Assembly (NCBI GenBank): GCA_030704615.1
Contig: CM060732.1
Location: 83,041,171-83,105,170 of the forward strand
Reading direction: 5' to 3'
Source: Takakia lepidozioides
Lineage: Eukaryota; Streptophyta; Takakiopsida; Takakiales; Takakiaceae
DNA length: 64,000 nucleotides
Position 1 is the stretch's first letter; each line of letters opens with the position of its first letter. The notes under the pieces were generated by a model. It did not search any database, was not told the origin of the DNA, and worked only from the letters and a program-made list of their open reading frames with translations. Below are positions 11,293 to 23,756 of the stretch, one piece after another. The position numbers and the translations under genes were made by a program.

Positions 11293-12015
11293 TGTCGCGG
11301 CCCTTTGCCTTGAGGGCAAGGGGGTCGGGACACATGAGGGGTTGCAGTGGGGGCAGCGGCAGCGATAGGTATGGGGGGCTGAAGCACCCTTGAGTGCTCA
11401 AGGCACCCAAGGAGGCGGAGGCGCTCACTAGGTGGAGCCCCGCACACCGGGTTGCGGTGGGGGTGGCTCCACAAGGGGTGGTGGTAGCTTAGCGGGACTT
11501 AGTGGGGGTGGCATAGGACTCACCATGGGGGCGGAGACCTCGTGGTGGGAGTCGTGGGGAGTCTTGGGACTCATCACGGTCCATAGGGGCCGTAGTGAGT
11601 GGGCCAAGACTCACCGCGACTCATCACCGGGAGTCGAGGGTTTTCGTGGTGGTTCGCCATAAAATGGCATGGCTGGTTGTGAAACCCCCGCGGACAGCTA
11701 TAGAAGTATATATAAGGGGAGTAGTGACCCCGAGAACGGTGCAAGCCCGTTGGTGACCAAAAACTAGTGAGTAAGCGAGCGAGCCGGAAAGCGACCAAAG
11801 AGTGGGGAGCTGTTCCGGACTGCCATCTACCAAAGGGAATTCTCCTAGTCCCAAATAGGTGGAGGGTTTAGTGGGAAGCAAAGGGGGACCGTTATGTCCC
11901 GGTGAGCAGCCGAAGCTCCAAGTTGGCCCAGGCGGCCAGGTTGGGAGTCAGGCGCGCGCATCAAAGCGAGTAACTATGACTTGAAGGGGAGCTTATCGAA
12001 GTGAGGTGCGCGACA
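11293..12015 (+). repeat. 5' LTR of the gypsy element
   Basis: 723 bp, TGTCGCGG to GCGCGACA, with a TATATATAA box at about 11707-11715 as a likely promoter element. It matches 17510-18220 apart from a few substitutions and indels. Confidence 0.95.
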
Positions 12016-12017
12016 CT

Positions 12018-12029
12018 TGGTATCAGAGC
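12018..12029 (+). promoter_or_regulatory. Primer binding site, initiator-Met tRNA type
   Basis: TGGTATCAGAGC, 2 bp after the LTR end, is the standard plant retroelement site complementary to the 3' end of initiator Met tRNA. Confidence 0.92.
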
Positions 12030-12070
12030 TTAGAGTTCAGTACGCAATCGTCCTTGGGATTGGCCTCATC

Positions 12071-12897
12071 ATGGGGTCGGGCAAGCCAAAGCGAAAGCGG
12101 AACGGCCCAAAAGATGATGATCCTAGTGAGCCCGATGGGGGCGACGTGTCACCGAAGCGGCCGTTTGAGGAAGCAACGCAGGTTTCTGAAAGCGAGGCCG
12201 CTCAAGAGCGGGAGGAATCTGAGGAGTCGGAGCCCGAGGAATCCGTGAGAGCTCCGACCCACCAACAGATGCCTCCCATGCCGGCAGCCTTTTGGGAAGG
12301 GTTGTTGGCGCAGTTTGGCGGGACGTTGAAAGACGTGTTGAAGGCGGCTAATGCCACTTCCACTAAGGCAAAGTTTAAGGTGAAGCCTAAGGAACCCGGC
12401 ACCTTCGAGGGCATCCGAAATCAGAAGGCACTCAACACCTGGCTCCTGGAGCTAGAGCAGTACTTCCGGGCGGCCAAGTTGAGTGACGAGGATCGGGTGG
12501 AAGTGGCTCCCACCTATTTGAGGGGCTATGCTCAACAATGGTGGCAGAAATGCCTTCACGACCGAGGTCCAAGCCCAGAAACCTTGGACTGGAGTGGGTT
12601 CAAGGAATTGATGAAGAGACAGTTTGTGCCCCTCAATGCGTCCTGGCTTGCCCGGGACAAGATGAGGAATTTGAAGCAAACAGATGACATTCGGGGTATG
12701 TCCAGGCTTTCAATGTGCTGTTGCTCGAAGTCGCGGACATGGCAAAACCAGAAATGGTCTTCAACTTTGTGGCGGGACTGGCCCCATGGGCCAGGCGGAA
12801 GTTGGAGGAGAAGCCACCCAAGACTTTGAACCAATTGAGAGGGCTGAATGTTTCTCGGATATCCCTAGGGGTGAGAGACAAGGCCGTACGGAGCTGA
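12071..12897 (+). pseudogene. gypsy gag, frameshifted
   Basis: ATG at 12071 (MGSGKPKRKRNGP) opens an acidic Ser/Glu-rich N-terminus followed by a retrotransposon gag domain (TFEGIRNQKALNTWLLELEQY, then YAQQWWQKCL). The frame shifts near 12700 and continues as LLLEVADMAKPEMVFNFVAG to a stop at 12895-12897. A CCHC knuckle half (NCGEPGHMAKKC) is readable near 13095-13130 in a different frame, showing further shifts. Confidence 0.85.
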
Positions 12898-13323
12898 ACC
12901 ACAAGAAAACCTGGCGGGAAGGTGACTCCTCCGACGGAAAAGAAGTGGGATAGGCCACGCGGCGACAATGGCATGTGGAAATCAAAGGGAGGGCCTTCAC
13001 ACGTCAAGGCGGCGGCACCCGGTGCTTCGAAAGGAAAAGCGGGTGGAGCGGCTTATGGCGGACAGAAGGCGACCTTTGATGGAGTGTGTGATTCAATTGC
13101 GGGGAGCCCGGGCACATGGCCAAGAAGTGCACAAAACCCGACAATTGAACATGACTCGGGCAACCAGGGAGCTGTCGGAAGATACCATCAGTCGCTTGGT
13201 GGAAGCGGTGGTCGCCAGGACTTGCAAGGTAGGCAACTATTCTTGTGAGTTGTATCAGGAAATTGGTGCCCTGCGTAAAGGGAGTCAGTTATTGTTCGTG
13301 GATGGATAATATCCGGAACTAAC

Positions 13324-16300
13324 GTGTCGTTGTTCGTGGACACAGGAGCGTCGCACTCCTTTATGACGCCGGCGGCGGCGCGAAAGTTGGGACTCCCGAC
13401 AAGTGACGTGGGGGCCTCTATTGAGGTGCGTTCTGCCAAAGGAGAACCACAGTTGGCGACAAGGTTGGCGTTTGATGTTCCTCTTCAACTGGGAGTTGGG
13501 AGGGACGTGAGAACTTCACCATCTGCGAGATCGATGGAGTGGATCTCATTTGGGGATGATCTTTTTGAGCAAATCCGGAGCGGTCATAGATGGCCGCAAG
13601 AGAGTAGTCACGCTGCCATGTGGGAATGGTGGCGAGGTTTACGAGTGTCGGAAACGCCCAAATCCGTGGGAGGGCGATAAAACCTTCTGTCAGCAAAGGA
13701 GTGGGCCGTGGAGGAGGCACACGAGCCCAATTTTTGCTTTACATTAGAGAAGTGTGAAAGGAGAAGGCGATGGGGAGCCGAGCCCAGATTGGATCAAGGG
13801 GATTTTGGAGAAAATACCAGGATGTGATGCCGGAGGATTTACCAAGCGGCTTGCCACCGCGAAGAGGAGTTGACCACAAGATTGAGGTGATATCGGGATC
13901 GGAACCGCCTGCCAAGGCGCCCTACCGGTTGAGCCACAAAGAGTTGGTCGAGCTGAAGACTCAGCTCAAGGATCTAATGTCAAAGGGGGTACATCCGGCC
14001 GAGTAAGTCACCTTACGGAGCCCCGGTGCTATTGCAGACAAGAAGGATGGACGCTGCGGATGTGTGTCGATTACAGGGCTCTGAATAAGGTGACTATCAA
14101 AACCGGTACCCTTTGCCAAGGATGACGACCTCTTCGATCGGTTGGCAGGAGAGCGAAGTATTTCAGCCGGATCGACTTGCGCTCCGGCTATCATCAAATT
14201 CGGGTGGCGGAAGGAGATGAGGAGAAGACCGCGTGTAGGACAAGGTATGGTTCATATGAGTTCTTGGTGATGCCTTTTGGGCTCACCAATGCACTAGCGA
14301 CATTTAGCACGCTAATGAACAGCCTTTTCCAGGAGTGGTTGGATGACTTTGTGATCGTGTACATCGACGACATCTTGGTGTACTCGAAAACAAAGGAAGA
14401 ACACCTGGAGCACCTAAAAGGGTGTTCCAAAAATTGCGAGAAGGGAAGCTGTATGCCAAAGCTTCAAAGTGCGAATTCGGGGTCACAGAAGTGGAGTTCC
14501 TGGGGCATGTGATTACACAGGATGGGATCAAAATGGATGACAGAAAGGTGAGGGCGATCTTGGACTTGGGAGCCTCCGACTTCGGTCCCGGGAGTGCGAT
14601 CCTTCCTAGGATTCGCCTCCTATTACCGGAAGTATGTGAGAAATTTCGCCAAGATCGCGGGGCCGTTGTCGACCTTCTGTGTAAATCCAAAGAATGGAAT
14701 ACATTTTGTGGCCAAGCTTTTGCTGAATTGAAGCAGCGGATGGCGGAAGCTCCAGTCTTGAAAATCCCGGAGTTCGATCGTCCATTTGAGATTCATACAG
14801 ATGCGTCGGACTTCGTGATTGGGGTGTACTTATGCAAGATGGACGTCCAGTGGCTTACGAAAGTAAGAAACTGAATGAAGTGGAGCGACGGTGGCCGACG
14901 CACAAAAAAGATATGAAGGCGGTGGTGCATTGCCTCGAGCTTTGGCGCCACTATGTTGGTTCCAACCCAGTGAAGGTGTTCACGGACAATGTCACGGTGA
15001 AGTATTTTGCCACGCAGCCCAAGTTGTCCCCAAAACAACTTAGGTGGCAAGATACTTTGGCGGTGTTTGACGTGGATATCCAGTACAAACCGGGACGAGA
15101 CAACGTGGTGGCCGATGCTTTAAGTAGAAAGCAGCAGCTCTTGTTGGTGTACAAGGGCGAGACGGCGCTCCAAAAGAAGATCCGGAAAGGCTTGCCGGAA
15201 GGATGAGCTGGCAAAGTCCGCGATGCAGGACTTGAGGATGGGGGGTAAATTGCAGTTCCACTTGCAAAAATGGATTGCTCTGGTATAAGCAAAAACGTCT
15301 CTACGTGCCGAAGGGAGGGATCAGAGATAGCCTCTTGAGAGAATGCCATGATAGCCCGCTTGCGGGCCACGGCGGAGCCAAGCGCACTGGTCACTCTTGA
15401 AGAAAGAGTATTTCTGGCCCAAACTGAGGGAGGAGGCAGAGGAGTATGTCAAGACATGCACCACATGCCAACAAAACCGGAGCGAGTACAAAAAGCAAGC
15501 GGGGCTGTTACAACCCTTGCCAATTCCAGAGGGGACTTGGGATTTCATGACTGCTATGCCGCTGTCAAAAGGATTCGATGCAATCATGGTGGTGGTGGAT
15601 AGGTTCAGTAAAATGGGCCATTTCATCCCCACCAAGGAGACGGCAACGGCGCAGGAGACAGGGGCGACTTTACTTCGCCCACGTCTTAAAACATCATGGA
15701 GTCCCGAAGGATATTGTCTCGGACCGCGATCCAAAGTTTATGAGTAAATTTTGGAGGGCACTTTGGAAGAAGATGGGGACAAGGCTGAAGATGAGCACCG
15801 CCTTCCGACCTACGACCGACGGCCAAACAGAAAGGGTGAATTCCGTAGTGAAGCAGATCTTGCGGAATTACGTGTCGGCAGACCAAACAGACTGGGTGGA
15901 ACACTTAGACGCGGCAGAGTTCTGTTATAATAACACAGAACACTCCGCAACGGGAGTTTCCCCTTTCGTATTGGTCTATGGAAAAGCACCTCTGGTGCCG
16001 ACAAGTTGGGCCGCCCAGGACGTTGAGGAACCGGCAGTAGCGGCGGTACTGGAAGAACGCGAGCGTTTGTTGAAGCTCGCAAAGTACAATATTGCCAAAG
16101 CTAGGAAACGGTATGAAAGGCAGGCGAATCGGAAGCGGAGGGAAGTGAAGTTTGAGGCAGGCACAGAGGTCTGGTTGAACATCAAGAATTTCCGACTACC
16201 TCCGGAAGTGAGTCCGAAGTTCGTACCTCCGTATGCGGGACCCTTTCGCATTCGGAAGGTTATGAATGAGGATGTGTATGAATTGGAGCTGCCGGCAAAC

Positions 16301-16609
16301 AGTAAGGTGCACCCAGTATTCCATGTATCCCTTTTGAAGCCTTACTTCAAAGATGAAGCGCGTCCGAATCGGCATCAAGTGTTGCGTCCACCACCTATGC
16401 TGTTGGATCATGAAAATGAACCTGAGTACGAGGTGGAGGCAATACTTAAGTCGAGGAGGTTCAGGAACCGAGAAACGGAGTATCTCGTCAAATGGAAGGG
16501 CTATCATCATGTGGAGGCATCTTGGGTGTGTGCCTCAGAAATGGGAAACGCATCCGAGGCGGTTGCAGCTTTCAAAGGGCGACCTCAAAAGCGGAAGAAG
16601 AAGCGTTGA
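13324..16609 (+). pseudogene. gypsy pol: protease, RT, RNase H, integrase, chromodomain (frameshifted)
   Basis: Protease active-site DTGAS near 13335. Reverse transcriptase 14000-14510, with [17 protein letters not shown] and the catalytic YIDD. RNase H from about 14785 (EIHTDASDF) to 15206. Integrase from about 15340: zinc-binding CTTCQQN, then VVVDRFSKMGHF, IVSDRDPKF and TDGQTERVN as the catalytic core. A chromodomain (EYEVEAILKSRR..YLVKWKGY) ends the polyprotein at 16609. The order is that of Ty3/gypsy chromoviruses, whose chromodomain directs insertion into particular chromatin. Several frameshifts (around 14000, 14430, 14580, 15210 and 15650) break the polyprotein. Confidence 0.9.
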
Positions 16610-17509
16610 TGGGGACATCAACCTTGGAGCGTGGGGAGGAAATGCATGCTTAGCCCGGCTTAGCTAGCTCATGAATCCAATTGCAAAAACTTGTATTGTA
16701 CAAAATTTGCTTTAAATGAAATGTTTCAAAATGTTGTGCTTCCTATTTTGTTTGGAATGGCGATGCATGGTATGGTTGGCTAGTGTGTAGAAGGCATGCT
16801 ACTTACAAAAGCGGGAGAGGTAAATTGGGTTAATCGTGTGTTTGCGCAGTGCCAAAATCGGGTGACTCCCATCCAAGGGGCAAAGAAACTTGCGCCTTCT
16901 TTGGGAGTTCACGTGCTAGTGCGCACCTGGCGCGTGCGCGTACTATAATTGCGCTACCGAGGGAGTTGTCTTGTAGTGCGGGCTACGCGGAAGCTACGTG
17001 CTTCCGTTCACGTACTATAATCGTGTAGCCTCGGGACGAAGTCGTAGTGCGGCTTCGGCGTGTTCCCGTACCTCAGGCCAACATTCCAAGGCGGACCCAA
17101 TTGTAGTGATTGGGGCGCACGGTTGGTTCAAGGTTATCTTCCTAGTCAAAGAGGGTTCCAGGTGAACCCTTGCTCAAGGTGATGCCAAAAGCGGCATCAT
17201 GAGCGATCGCAAGCAATGTTGTTGCAGTAAGGCGATTCGATCCTCGGGGAGGATCGTTCCTTGGCCTTGAAGTAGGCCAAGAAGAGTGCACTGGGAGGAG
17301 CTGGAGAGGCTCCACCCTTGGCCGGGACTTGGAGGAAGTCGGCCGAACTAGCTAGTGGAGAGTAGAGTCAAGTGTGGGGTTTGGTTCTTTGCCATGGGAC
17401 GCCATGGTACGGAAACAAACTCCTTGATGTGGGACGCCACAACTTGGAAGTTCGTTTCTACAAAATGAACAAGTCGATGAGGACATCGACTCCCTATTGG
17501 TAGGGTGTG
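16610..17509. other. 3' untranslated spacer of the gypsy element
   Basis: About 900 bp between pol and the 3' LTR. No gene seen. It contains loosely repeated gtactataat-type motifs near 16940-17030. The expected purine-rich primer tract before the LTR is weak (ttggtagggtg). Confidence 0.6.
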
Positions 17510-18220
17510 TGTCGCGGCCCTTTGCCTTGAGGCAGGGGTATGAAGGGGTGCTGTGGTGGGGCAGCGGCAGCGATAGGTATGGGGGGCTGAAGCACCCTTG
17601 AGTGCTCAAGGCACCCAAGGAGGCGGAGGCGCTCACTAGGTGGAGCCCCGCACACCGTGTTGCGGTGGGGGTGGCTCCACAAGGGGTGGTGGTAGCTTAG
17701 CGGGACTTAGTGGGGGTGGCATAGGACTCACCATGGGGGCGGAGACCTCGTGGGAGTCGTGGGGAGTCTTGGGACTCATCACGGTCCATAGGGGCCGTAG
17801 TGAGTGGGCCAAGACTCACCGCGACTCATCACCGGGAGTCGAGGGTTTTCGTGGTGGTTCGCCATAAAATGGCATGGCTGGTTGTGAAACCCCCGCGGAC
17901 AGCTACAGAAGTATATATAAGGGGAGTAGTGACCCCGAGAACGGTGCAAGCCCGTTGGTGACCAAAAACTAGTGAGTAAGCGAGCGAGCCGGAAAGCGAC
18001 CAAAGAGTGGGGAGCTGTTCCGGACTGCCATCTACCAAAGGGAATTCTCCTAGTCCCAAATAGGTGGAGGGTTTAGTGGGAAGCGAAGGGGGACCGTTAT
18101 GTCCCGGTGAGCAGCCGAAGCTCCAAGTTGGCCCGGGTGGCCAGGTTGGGAGTCAGGCGCGCGCATCAAAGCGAGTAACTATGACTTGAAGGGGAGCTTA
18201 TCGAAGTGAGGTGCGCGACA
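17510..18220 (+). repeat. 3' LTR of the gypsy element
   Basis: 711 bp with the same TGTCGCGG and GCGCGACA ends as the 5' LTR, followed by TTAAC (18221-18225). The minus-strand reading frame of gene B4 resumes directly after it. Confidence 0.95.
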
Positions 18221-19725
18221 TTAACCCTCTTGATGTGATCGAACATAAGGAAGCAGTTGCCAAGATCGTCACCCTTCTGCATACGTTTAACCAGGCTGAC
18301 TGTGCTGCCCTCACCTTTTGTGGACATTTTGAACAGGAACACTTTCCTGGCTCCTTGCCCCGGGAAAACGTTGTCTTGGATGTAGTCGTACATGCTCATT
18401 TTCTTCAAATCCATAATATTGTCCATATAACCTGGGCTCCCAGAGCCCATTCTTAAAGCGTTCACCTGATTCCTAACGTTTGGAGAAATCAAAGTTGAGA
18501 AATGGTCCATAACAGTGTCCAAAGCTGGTCCCTCCAATTTTCCTCCAACCGAATCCGATGCACATAAAATACGGCTTTCCAGAAAGGACTTGCTCGCCCC
18601 CATGGCAATTGCAGATGTGGTTCCAGTTGGATTGGTATCCAACTCTTGCCTTATCAGACGCAAGACTGTCTCAACGCTCTCCCTGTAATCCCCCTTGGAC
18701 ACAGGGTGGTTGTGAAAACCGAAATGGACACAGGCTCTAGTCAAGGTTTTGAATCGATGCACCACATAGTACATTCTGGCGCCACACATTGTAAGGAGGC
18801 AAGGTGGTACCCTACAGAACTTGCACACAAAAGTGTTACTATATGGTGGTGTCATACCAGGCTTGAATGGATTCTCACTGACACCATCCTATTCGCTTTG
18901 GTTTTGCACACCCGACAATGCAAAGTGTTTGCATTTCATGTTCTCGCATTTCAGGTGCCCATTACAGACTGTTCGCCTGAATATGAGGTTGTTGTGGTTG
19001 TGAATATTGGAGGTTTTTGTGCGGCACCAAGGGTGCCCATCGTGCTTTTTGTCCATTCCTTCCATGAGACTGGAAATGCCCCCCACGCGACCAGGAGGAG
19101 GCAGCTCGAAAACAATTTTACCATCAAAAGATTCCGGCAAGAATGCCACCCTCTAAACATTGAAAGTGCTCCAGTCAATCCCCCTCAACTCACTCTTGAA
19201 TCCTGCCATCCCACCCATGGCTTTCAGTTTAGGAATGACACTGGTGATCTCCTCCACATCTGCTTCCTGATGTGGACATGGCTGATCCACCGGCGGTATT
19301 TCACAGGCGTCATCGGAGGATGAGTCTGAAAGCTCAACTACAGTGTTAACGGTACTTGACTCCTTCTCGACAACCACGGGTGTTTTCTCCTGGGCCACTG
19401 ATGCTGCCGTGCCAAGAGTAACGAACGATCCTGCAGACTGTCTCCAAGGAGCACTGAGCACCCTGTATTTGCCTGGAGTCACTCTCCATTGTGTGGTTGG
19501 TGCAATATGCGAAGGTTTCTGGAACGAGTACTTGAGCAGTTTTCCATTGGCATCGTACACTTCCCTTTCAAGGAATAGAGTTCCATTTTCCAACCGAAAC
19601 TACGTTGCGAGCACGTGTTCATGCACCACCGCAAAACCGTCATCTTCCACCTCGTAAGAAAAGGGGACAGGGTGGTCCTCACTGAAGAAGTCCGCGTCAA
19701 GGGAGCCCATGGGCTGGGAGGCCAT

Positions 19726-20650
19726 CTGTCAATATTGCTTCAAAACGCACAGTTCACAGTCCGACGTTGCTTCTGATTGCAGGTTGTACTAGAGTGCAGT
19801 TTTTTGGCTATATAGAAGACGTCCTTACACACAATTGCAGGTGTCGCTCCCGCTTGCAGGTCTCCTAGCGCGGTTTGGCACATCATAGAAATGTGTCCCC
19901 ATGCGAACCAAGTGGATGGTCGTAGAGTGTCCAAATGCGGAGTGGATAATGTCAGCCCTAATCAAAGAATCCAACTGTTTTCTCACAGGTGCCCCACCAG
20001 TGCATTGGACAACCAACTCAGTAAGATTGACTGACAGAGCCGCCATTTGCCTGTCATGTCAAAGATTCCAGATGAGATGCCTATTTCCATTCAATTTTAA
20101 CGGCACCTGCACCACTGTACAACTGTACATACTTCACATTCTTCTGAAACATCCCAAAAGCTATTACTCAACAATGAACTTTTTCGGATGAGAGGTGGAC
20201 CCGAACGAATTTCGGTGGATGAGAAAAAAATGATTTCCGGAGATTTTCATAACGGTTAGATGGGCACGTGTTCGCCATGCATGTGGAATGAGCATGTGGC
20301 GCACAGGTCGTTCCGAGCGATCATCTTGGTGTGGAAGGCCTTGCGGTGAATCCACCGTAGCCCCCTTTTTTCCTTCTTCTCCTTATTGTCCTTGCAACCC
20401 TGGATTCTGTAGAGACAGTGACCACATCCCGAGGGAGAAGAAAACGTCAAAGAATACTTTACTTCACATCAAACAAGCAAAGGGTACGCGCTAAGGAGAG
20501 GATGAGGAAGGCGAGACGGAAACTTAGAATGGGAGAAGAAACCTCTGGCGGAGATGAGGACGAACGCCAAAACCCGATTCTGCAAGGTTGATGTCGACCT
20601 CCAAAGTGTATGTTCTGGGCATGAAACGAGTGCAGATGCTGCACTCGAAT
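19726..20650. other. Divergent intergenic region between B4 and A4
   Basis: About 0.9 kb between the ATG of B4 (19725, minus) and the first A4 palindrome and exon (plus). It would hold both promoters. I see no convincing TATA box or shared operator; short reading frames here do not resemble other copies. Confidence 0.45.
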
Positions 20651-23190
20651 CAACCTTGCGTTGACGCAAGGTTGATTCGTGTGCCTTTTTTGTTCATTCC
20701 CACCAACCCTAAACGCCTGGCAGCCATGGAACTGTTGAATGCTCCCGGTGCATCATCAAGTGCCAAGAAGAAACCATAAGTTGCAATGTGCTTTTCCATC
20801 TGATTTTTTTGTTTGTTGAACACCAATCTGAGAGCTCGGCATCAACCTTGCGTCAATGCAAGGTTGATGTTGACCTCCAAAGTGTATGTTTATGAAGGTG
20901 ACATGAAGCAGATTCAGCACTTGAATCAACCTTGTGTTGACGCGAGGCTGATTTTGATGCCACTCCTAGCATCCGAAGTCTCGCACCAGGAACCGCAAAG
21001 TAGGGAAAGTCGATTATCTAAAGCCCCCAAAAGAACCCTGCGTCAACGCAAAGCATTTAGTGGGTTCAATGGACTGTTGCGGTATGCATTTTAGACTAAG
21101 CTACATCCCCATCAATCAACCTTGCGTCAACGCAAGGTTGATCCATGGGAGCTCAATCTGTCACTCACAAGGATATTCATTATCTGCAGAAGAAAAGAAA
21201 AAAGAAATCCGTGGGGGGTGATGCGGCAGTGGCAGAAGGTGATGGTGAGGAAGAGTCATTTGAGGGACACTATGAAGACAAGGCCGAAGAGGTTATGGGT
21301 GGGCAGAAAGTGAACTCCTCGAAGGTGATTCTGTCGATGGAGGTTCCCGGCGGAAACCTGGTTATCCCACTATGCAAGATGATCTCCATGCCCGCGGTTC
21401 GACCCGCATTGAGGAACAACATCACGAAGTTGAAGAACGATTTTGTTCACGGCTATGTCAAGGGATCTGCAGTGTTCTATGTATCCACTGTGAACACGAA
21501 AGGAGAGGAGTGTCTTGTAACAGAGGACATAGAGCAAAGTTGGGATGCATGCTGGCGGGATGTAAACAGGGAGTTTGATGTCCAAAAAGGCCTCCACAAA
21601 AGCGTTTATGGGAAAGATGGTTTTTGTCTGGGATGGGAACCATAGACTGCTTGCCTGGATGGATTACATTTCAAGCTTGCACTCGGACAAGATCGAATGG
21701 TACTGGAGCGTGGTTTCCATGGTACTCGACCACAAAGGACGTGTCACGCAGCTCTTGACAGCCATGCACGACATAAACAAGTAAGTTACCAACATTGTTC
21801 CCGTTCCGATCTGCGTTTGCACAATTAGAAATCATCTTATGAGTTGAAGGTTTTTCCAGGTCCAATGAAACCTCCCATGTGACGACAAATCTTTGCCACA
21901 CTCTATTATGTATCCAGAAGATAGGGCTGATGCCACTGGAGTCATTCACGAGCGTGCTCAGTCCTCAGCAGATGAAGAGGTGTGCTGAAAAGAAGACAAG
22001 CACATGGTACAGCCTGACAAGAGAGGCTTTTCTTGACTACATGTACATGGTAAGCTTCTTGACATCTGTTTGATTGTTGTTACTGCAAATTTTATCAAGA
22101 AACGGCAGTGTTTGATTCTTTCTCCCTGTAATGTATGCAGCAAGAAATAGCAGAAACTGGTTTGAAGGCGAAAGCAGAGTACTATGCTTCCCACACAGAA
22201 GAGCAGAGGTCTGCAACTGGGCTTGAGGACATTATGAAATTTGAGATGAACAATCAAAGGAAAAACCTCATGAGTGCGTTCGACAAACAAATCCGCATAG
22301 CAGATCCAAGTCTTGGCACGGAATTTTTGGAACAGGTGAAAGCACATTATGACAAGTATGGCTCCAAGCCAGAGATGACCCAAGAGAAACTGCATCGCCT
22401 TTCCATTTCAATGGTGGACAATGCAACCAAAATCAGGTGGTTGGAGATCTGGAACACTTGCCCCCGGATCACACTGGAGGCCTATATCAGGAGATGGAAG
22501 CTCGCTGTCTAGAACAACTGTTTCTTCAGGGAGTTTGAGAGAGACAAAGGAATCTCCAGGTCCTACGAATTCAAAAACCAGTACAACAACGAGCAAGCAA
22601 TGAAACGAGTGTTGTACAGGTGTGACCTCCAAGAAACAAATATGGTACTTGAAGTGTATGTTTCTGTATTCTTGTGTCGTTTTTTCCATGTAAAACTATG
22701 AATTTGGAGGTTTTGAGGGAGCTCTGAAGGCTCTGGACGTGCAGCCGAGCAACATTGCGTTAACGCAAGCTTGTATCCCATTGTTTTGGTTTCACTTTCA
22801 TGTACCTGGTGTATCCAATGATGTCGTTTTTCTGCATGTGAAAGGGCAAAAAATGACAGGCAAATCAACCTTGCGTCAACGCAAGGTTGATGAAGGGCCA
22901 GGCTATGTAGGTTTTCATGTGTTCTTGGGCTGTTTTTTTGGTGGTTTCCAGTTCCAATGCTGCCAGGATGAACTTAAAGTCTGTTTGGAGTCTGTTTGAA
23001 ATGTTGTTTAGAGCTTACACTGTACCAACAAACAGCCTTGTGTTGACGCAACGTTGTTTGACGGTATTGATTGCTAGAAATGTCCCACAGAAATACCCCG
23101 ATTTCCATACAATTGTAGGAAAGTTAAGGTTATCAAATACCATGGACAGGTGTTTCAGCAGAGGAATTCAACCTTGCGTCAATGCAAGGT
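20640..23190. repeat. Palindromes with half-site AACCTTGCGT scattered through A4
   Basis: Inverted repeats with 10-bp arms AACCTTGCGT / ACGCAAGGTT and a TG or CA centre, often extended by TC..GA, lie near 20655, 20842, 20926, 21117, 22863, 23031 and 23166; a partial one is near 21040. They sit in the upstream region and introns of A4, not in its exons. Confidence 0.88.
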
Positions 23191-23379
23191 TGATTGGGAT
23201 TCCATGTTGTGCATGAGATGAGCGGAAGCTTGCGCACGGGTGTTGTCCCAACAAACAATGTATTCGCCTCTCCATGGGGGTCGCGGAAAAAAAAACGTCG
23301 CGGATGGGCTGCTGTGTTCATAGATGATATTACTGCAGACTCTGGAAGTAGTTCCTCTGAAACCTCCAATAATTCTTGA
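20727..23379 (+). pseudogene. Gene A copy A4 (in E4): ParB-like domain and middle exons, methylase part deleted
   Basis: Possible first exon at 20727 (MELLNAPGASSSAKKK) with a poor donor. Then exons 21190-21780, 21860-22049 and 22141-22619, with GT..AG borders matching A3. The ParB-like domain reads VIPLCKMISMPAVRPAL, DFVHGYVKGSAVFYVS and FVWDGNHRLLAWMDYI, with a frameshift near 21575. A TAG at 22510-22512 replaces Trp (compare IRRWKGIVWNH in A3). The last recognisable piece, about 23200-23379, ends SSSSETSNNS. The linker and methylase exons expected between 22.6 and 23.2 kb are absent, replaced by palindrome-bearing sequence. Transcribed away from B4. Confidence 0.7.
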
Positions 23380-23398
23380 GGTTCAAGTACCGAGACTT

Positions 23399-23404
23399 AA
23401 TAAA
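23399..23404 (+). terminator. Poly(A) signal AATAAA after A4
   Basis: AATAAA lies 20 bp after the A4 stop, the same arrangement as after A1. Confidence 0.55.
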
Positions 23405-23736
23405 ATGTGTTTTGGTTTTGGTTCTATCCCCAAACTATTTTTCAAGTTCTTCGCGCGTTCCTGTAAGTACTGTTAGGGATTGCCTGGGGTAGGTTTTCAG
23501 ATTCCGACATTGAAAAATGTTTGTGGGTTGGAATGAATGAACTACTTTGCAAAAAAAGGGGTTTGTTGTTAATATTCAATTCTCTAGCGGGCGATCTCCT
23601 CATTAAAAATTCATGTCCTCGATCCTAAACCATCCACAAACCTACCATTGTTCTCGGTCGGAAAGAATATTCATGTGGGGGGGATGACGAGGGATCAAAA
23701 AATAAGGACATAGGCGACAACCGATCCGCGGTAATA

Positions 23737-23756
23737 GGGGGGGGGGGGGGGGGGGG
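23737..23756 (+). repeat. 20-nt poly-G tract near the right end of E4
   Basis: A run of 20 G, 15 bp inside the inferred right border of E4. It is not in a coding region. Confidence 0.85.

Larger units (their letters stand above)
11293..18220 (+). mobile_element. Ty3/gypsy LTR retrotransposon (chromovirus type), nested in gene B4
   Basis: Two LTRs of 723 and 711 bp begin TGTCGCGG and end GCGCGACA. The 5-bp target duplication TTAAC is at 11288-11292 and 18221-18225. A primer binding site lies 2 bp inside the 5' LTR. The order gag, protease, reverse transcriptase, RNase H, integrase, chromodomain is that of Ty3/gypsy chromoviruses. The LTRs differ at several positions plus small indels, mostly in the first 60 bp, and the coding region has several frameshifts, so this copy is not expected to be autonomous. 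Confidence 0.95.
9289..19725 (-). pseudogene. Gene B copy B4: SWIM-finger transposase-like protein, split by gypsy insertion
   Basis: The 5' part is 19725-18221 and the 3' part is 11292-9289; a 6.9-kb retrotransposon with TTAAC on both sides separates them. From MASQPMGSL onward: an N-terminal region shared with B5-B7; a Cys/His cluster ending in HFGFHNHP (WRKY-GCM1-like finger); then after the split VMTIAVCDMQSED, GFMADSAQANFNAV and RTCLFHWTQSLDKH (the second Asp and Cys/His of a DDE transposase core); and near the C-terminus CTCPDF..ILCKH, a SWIM finger. The architecture resembles MULE/FAR1-type or KDZ-type transposases. Three in-frame TAG codons (19602-19600, 19155-19153, 18891-18889) inactivate the 5' part. 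An in-frame stretch near 10755-10670 starting GTGAGC and ending TTGCAG may be an intron. It is divergent from A4. Confidence 0.75.

Noticed and set aside
11380-18060. Paired frames in the LTRs (both strands) as small genes
   Set aside because: They are duplicated because the LTRs are duplicated, and they cross promoter-like sequence with no protein family resemblance.
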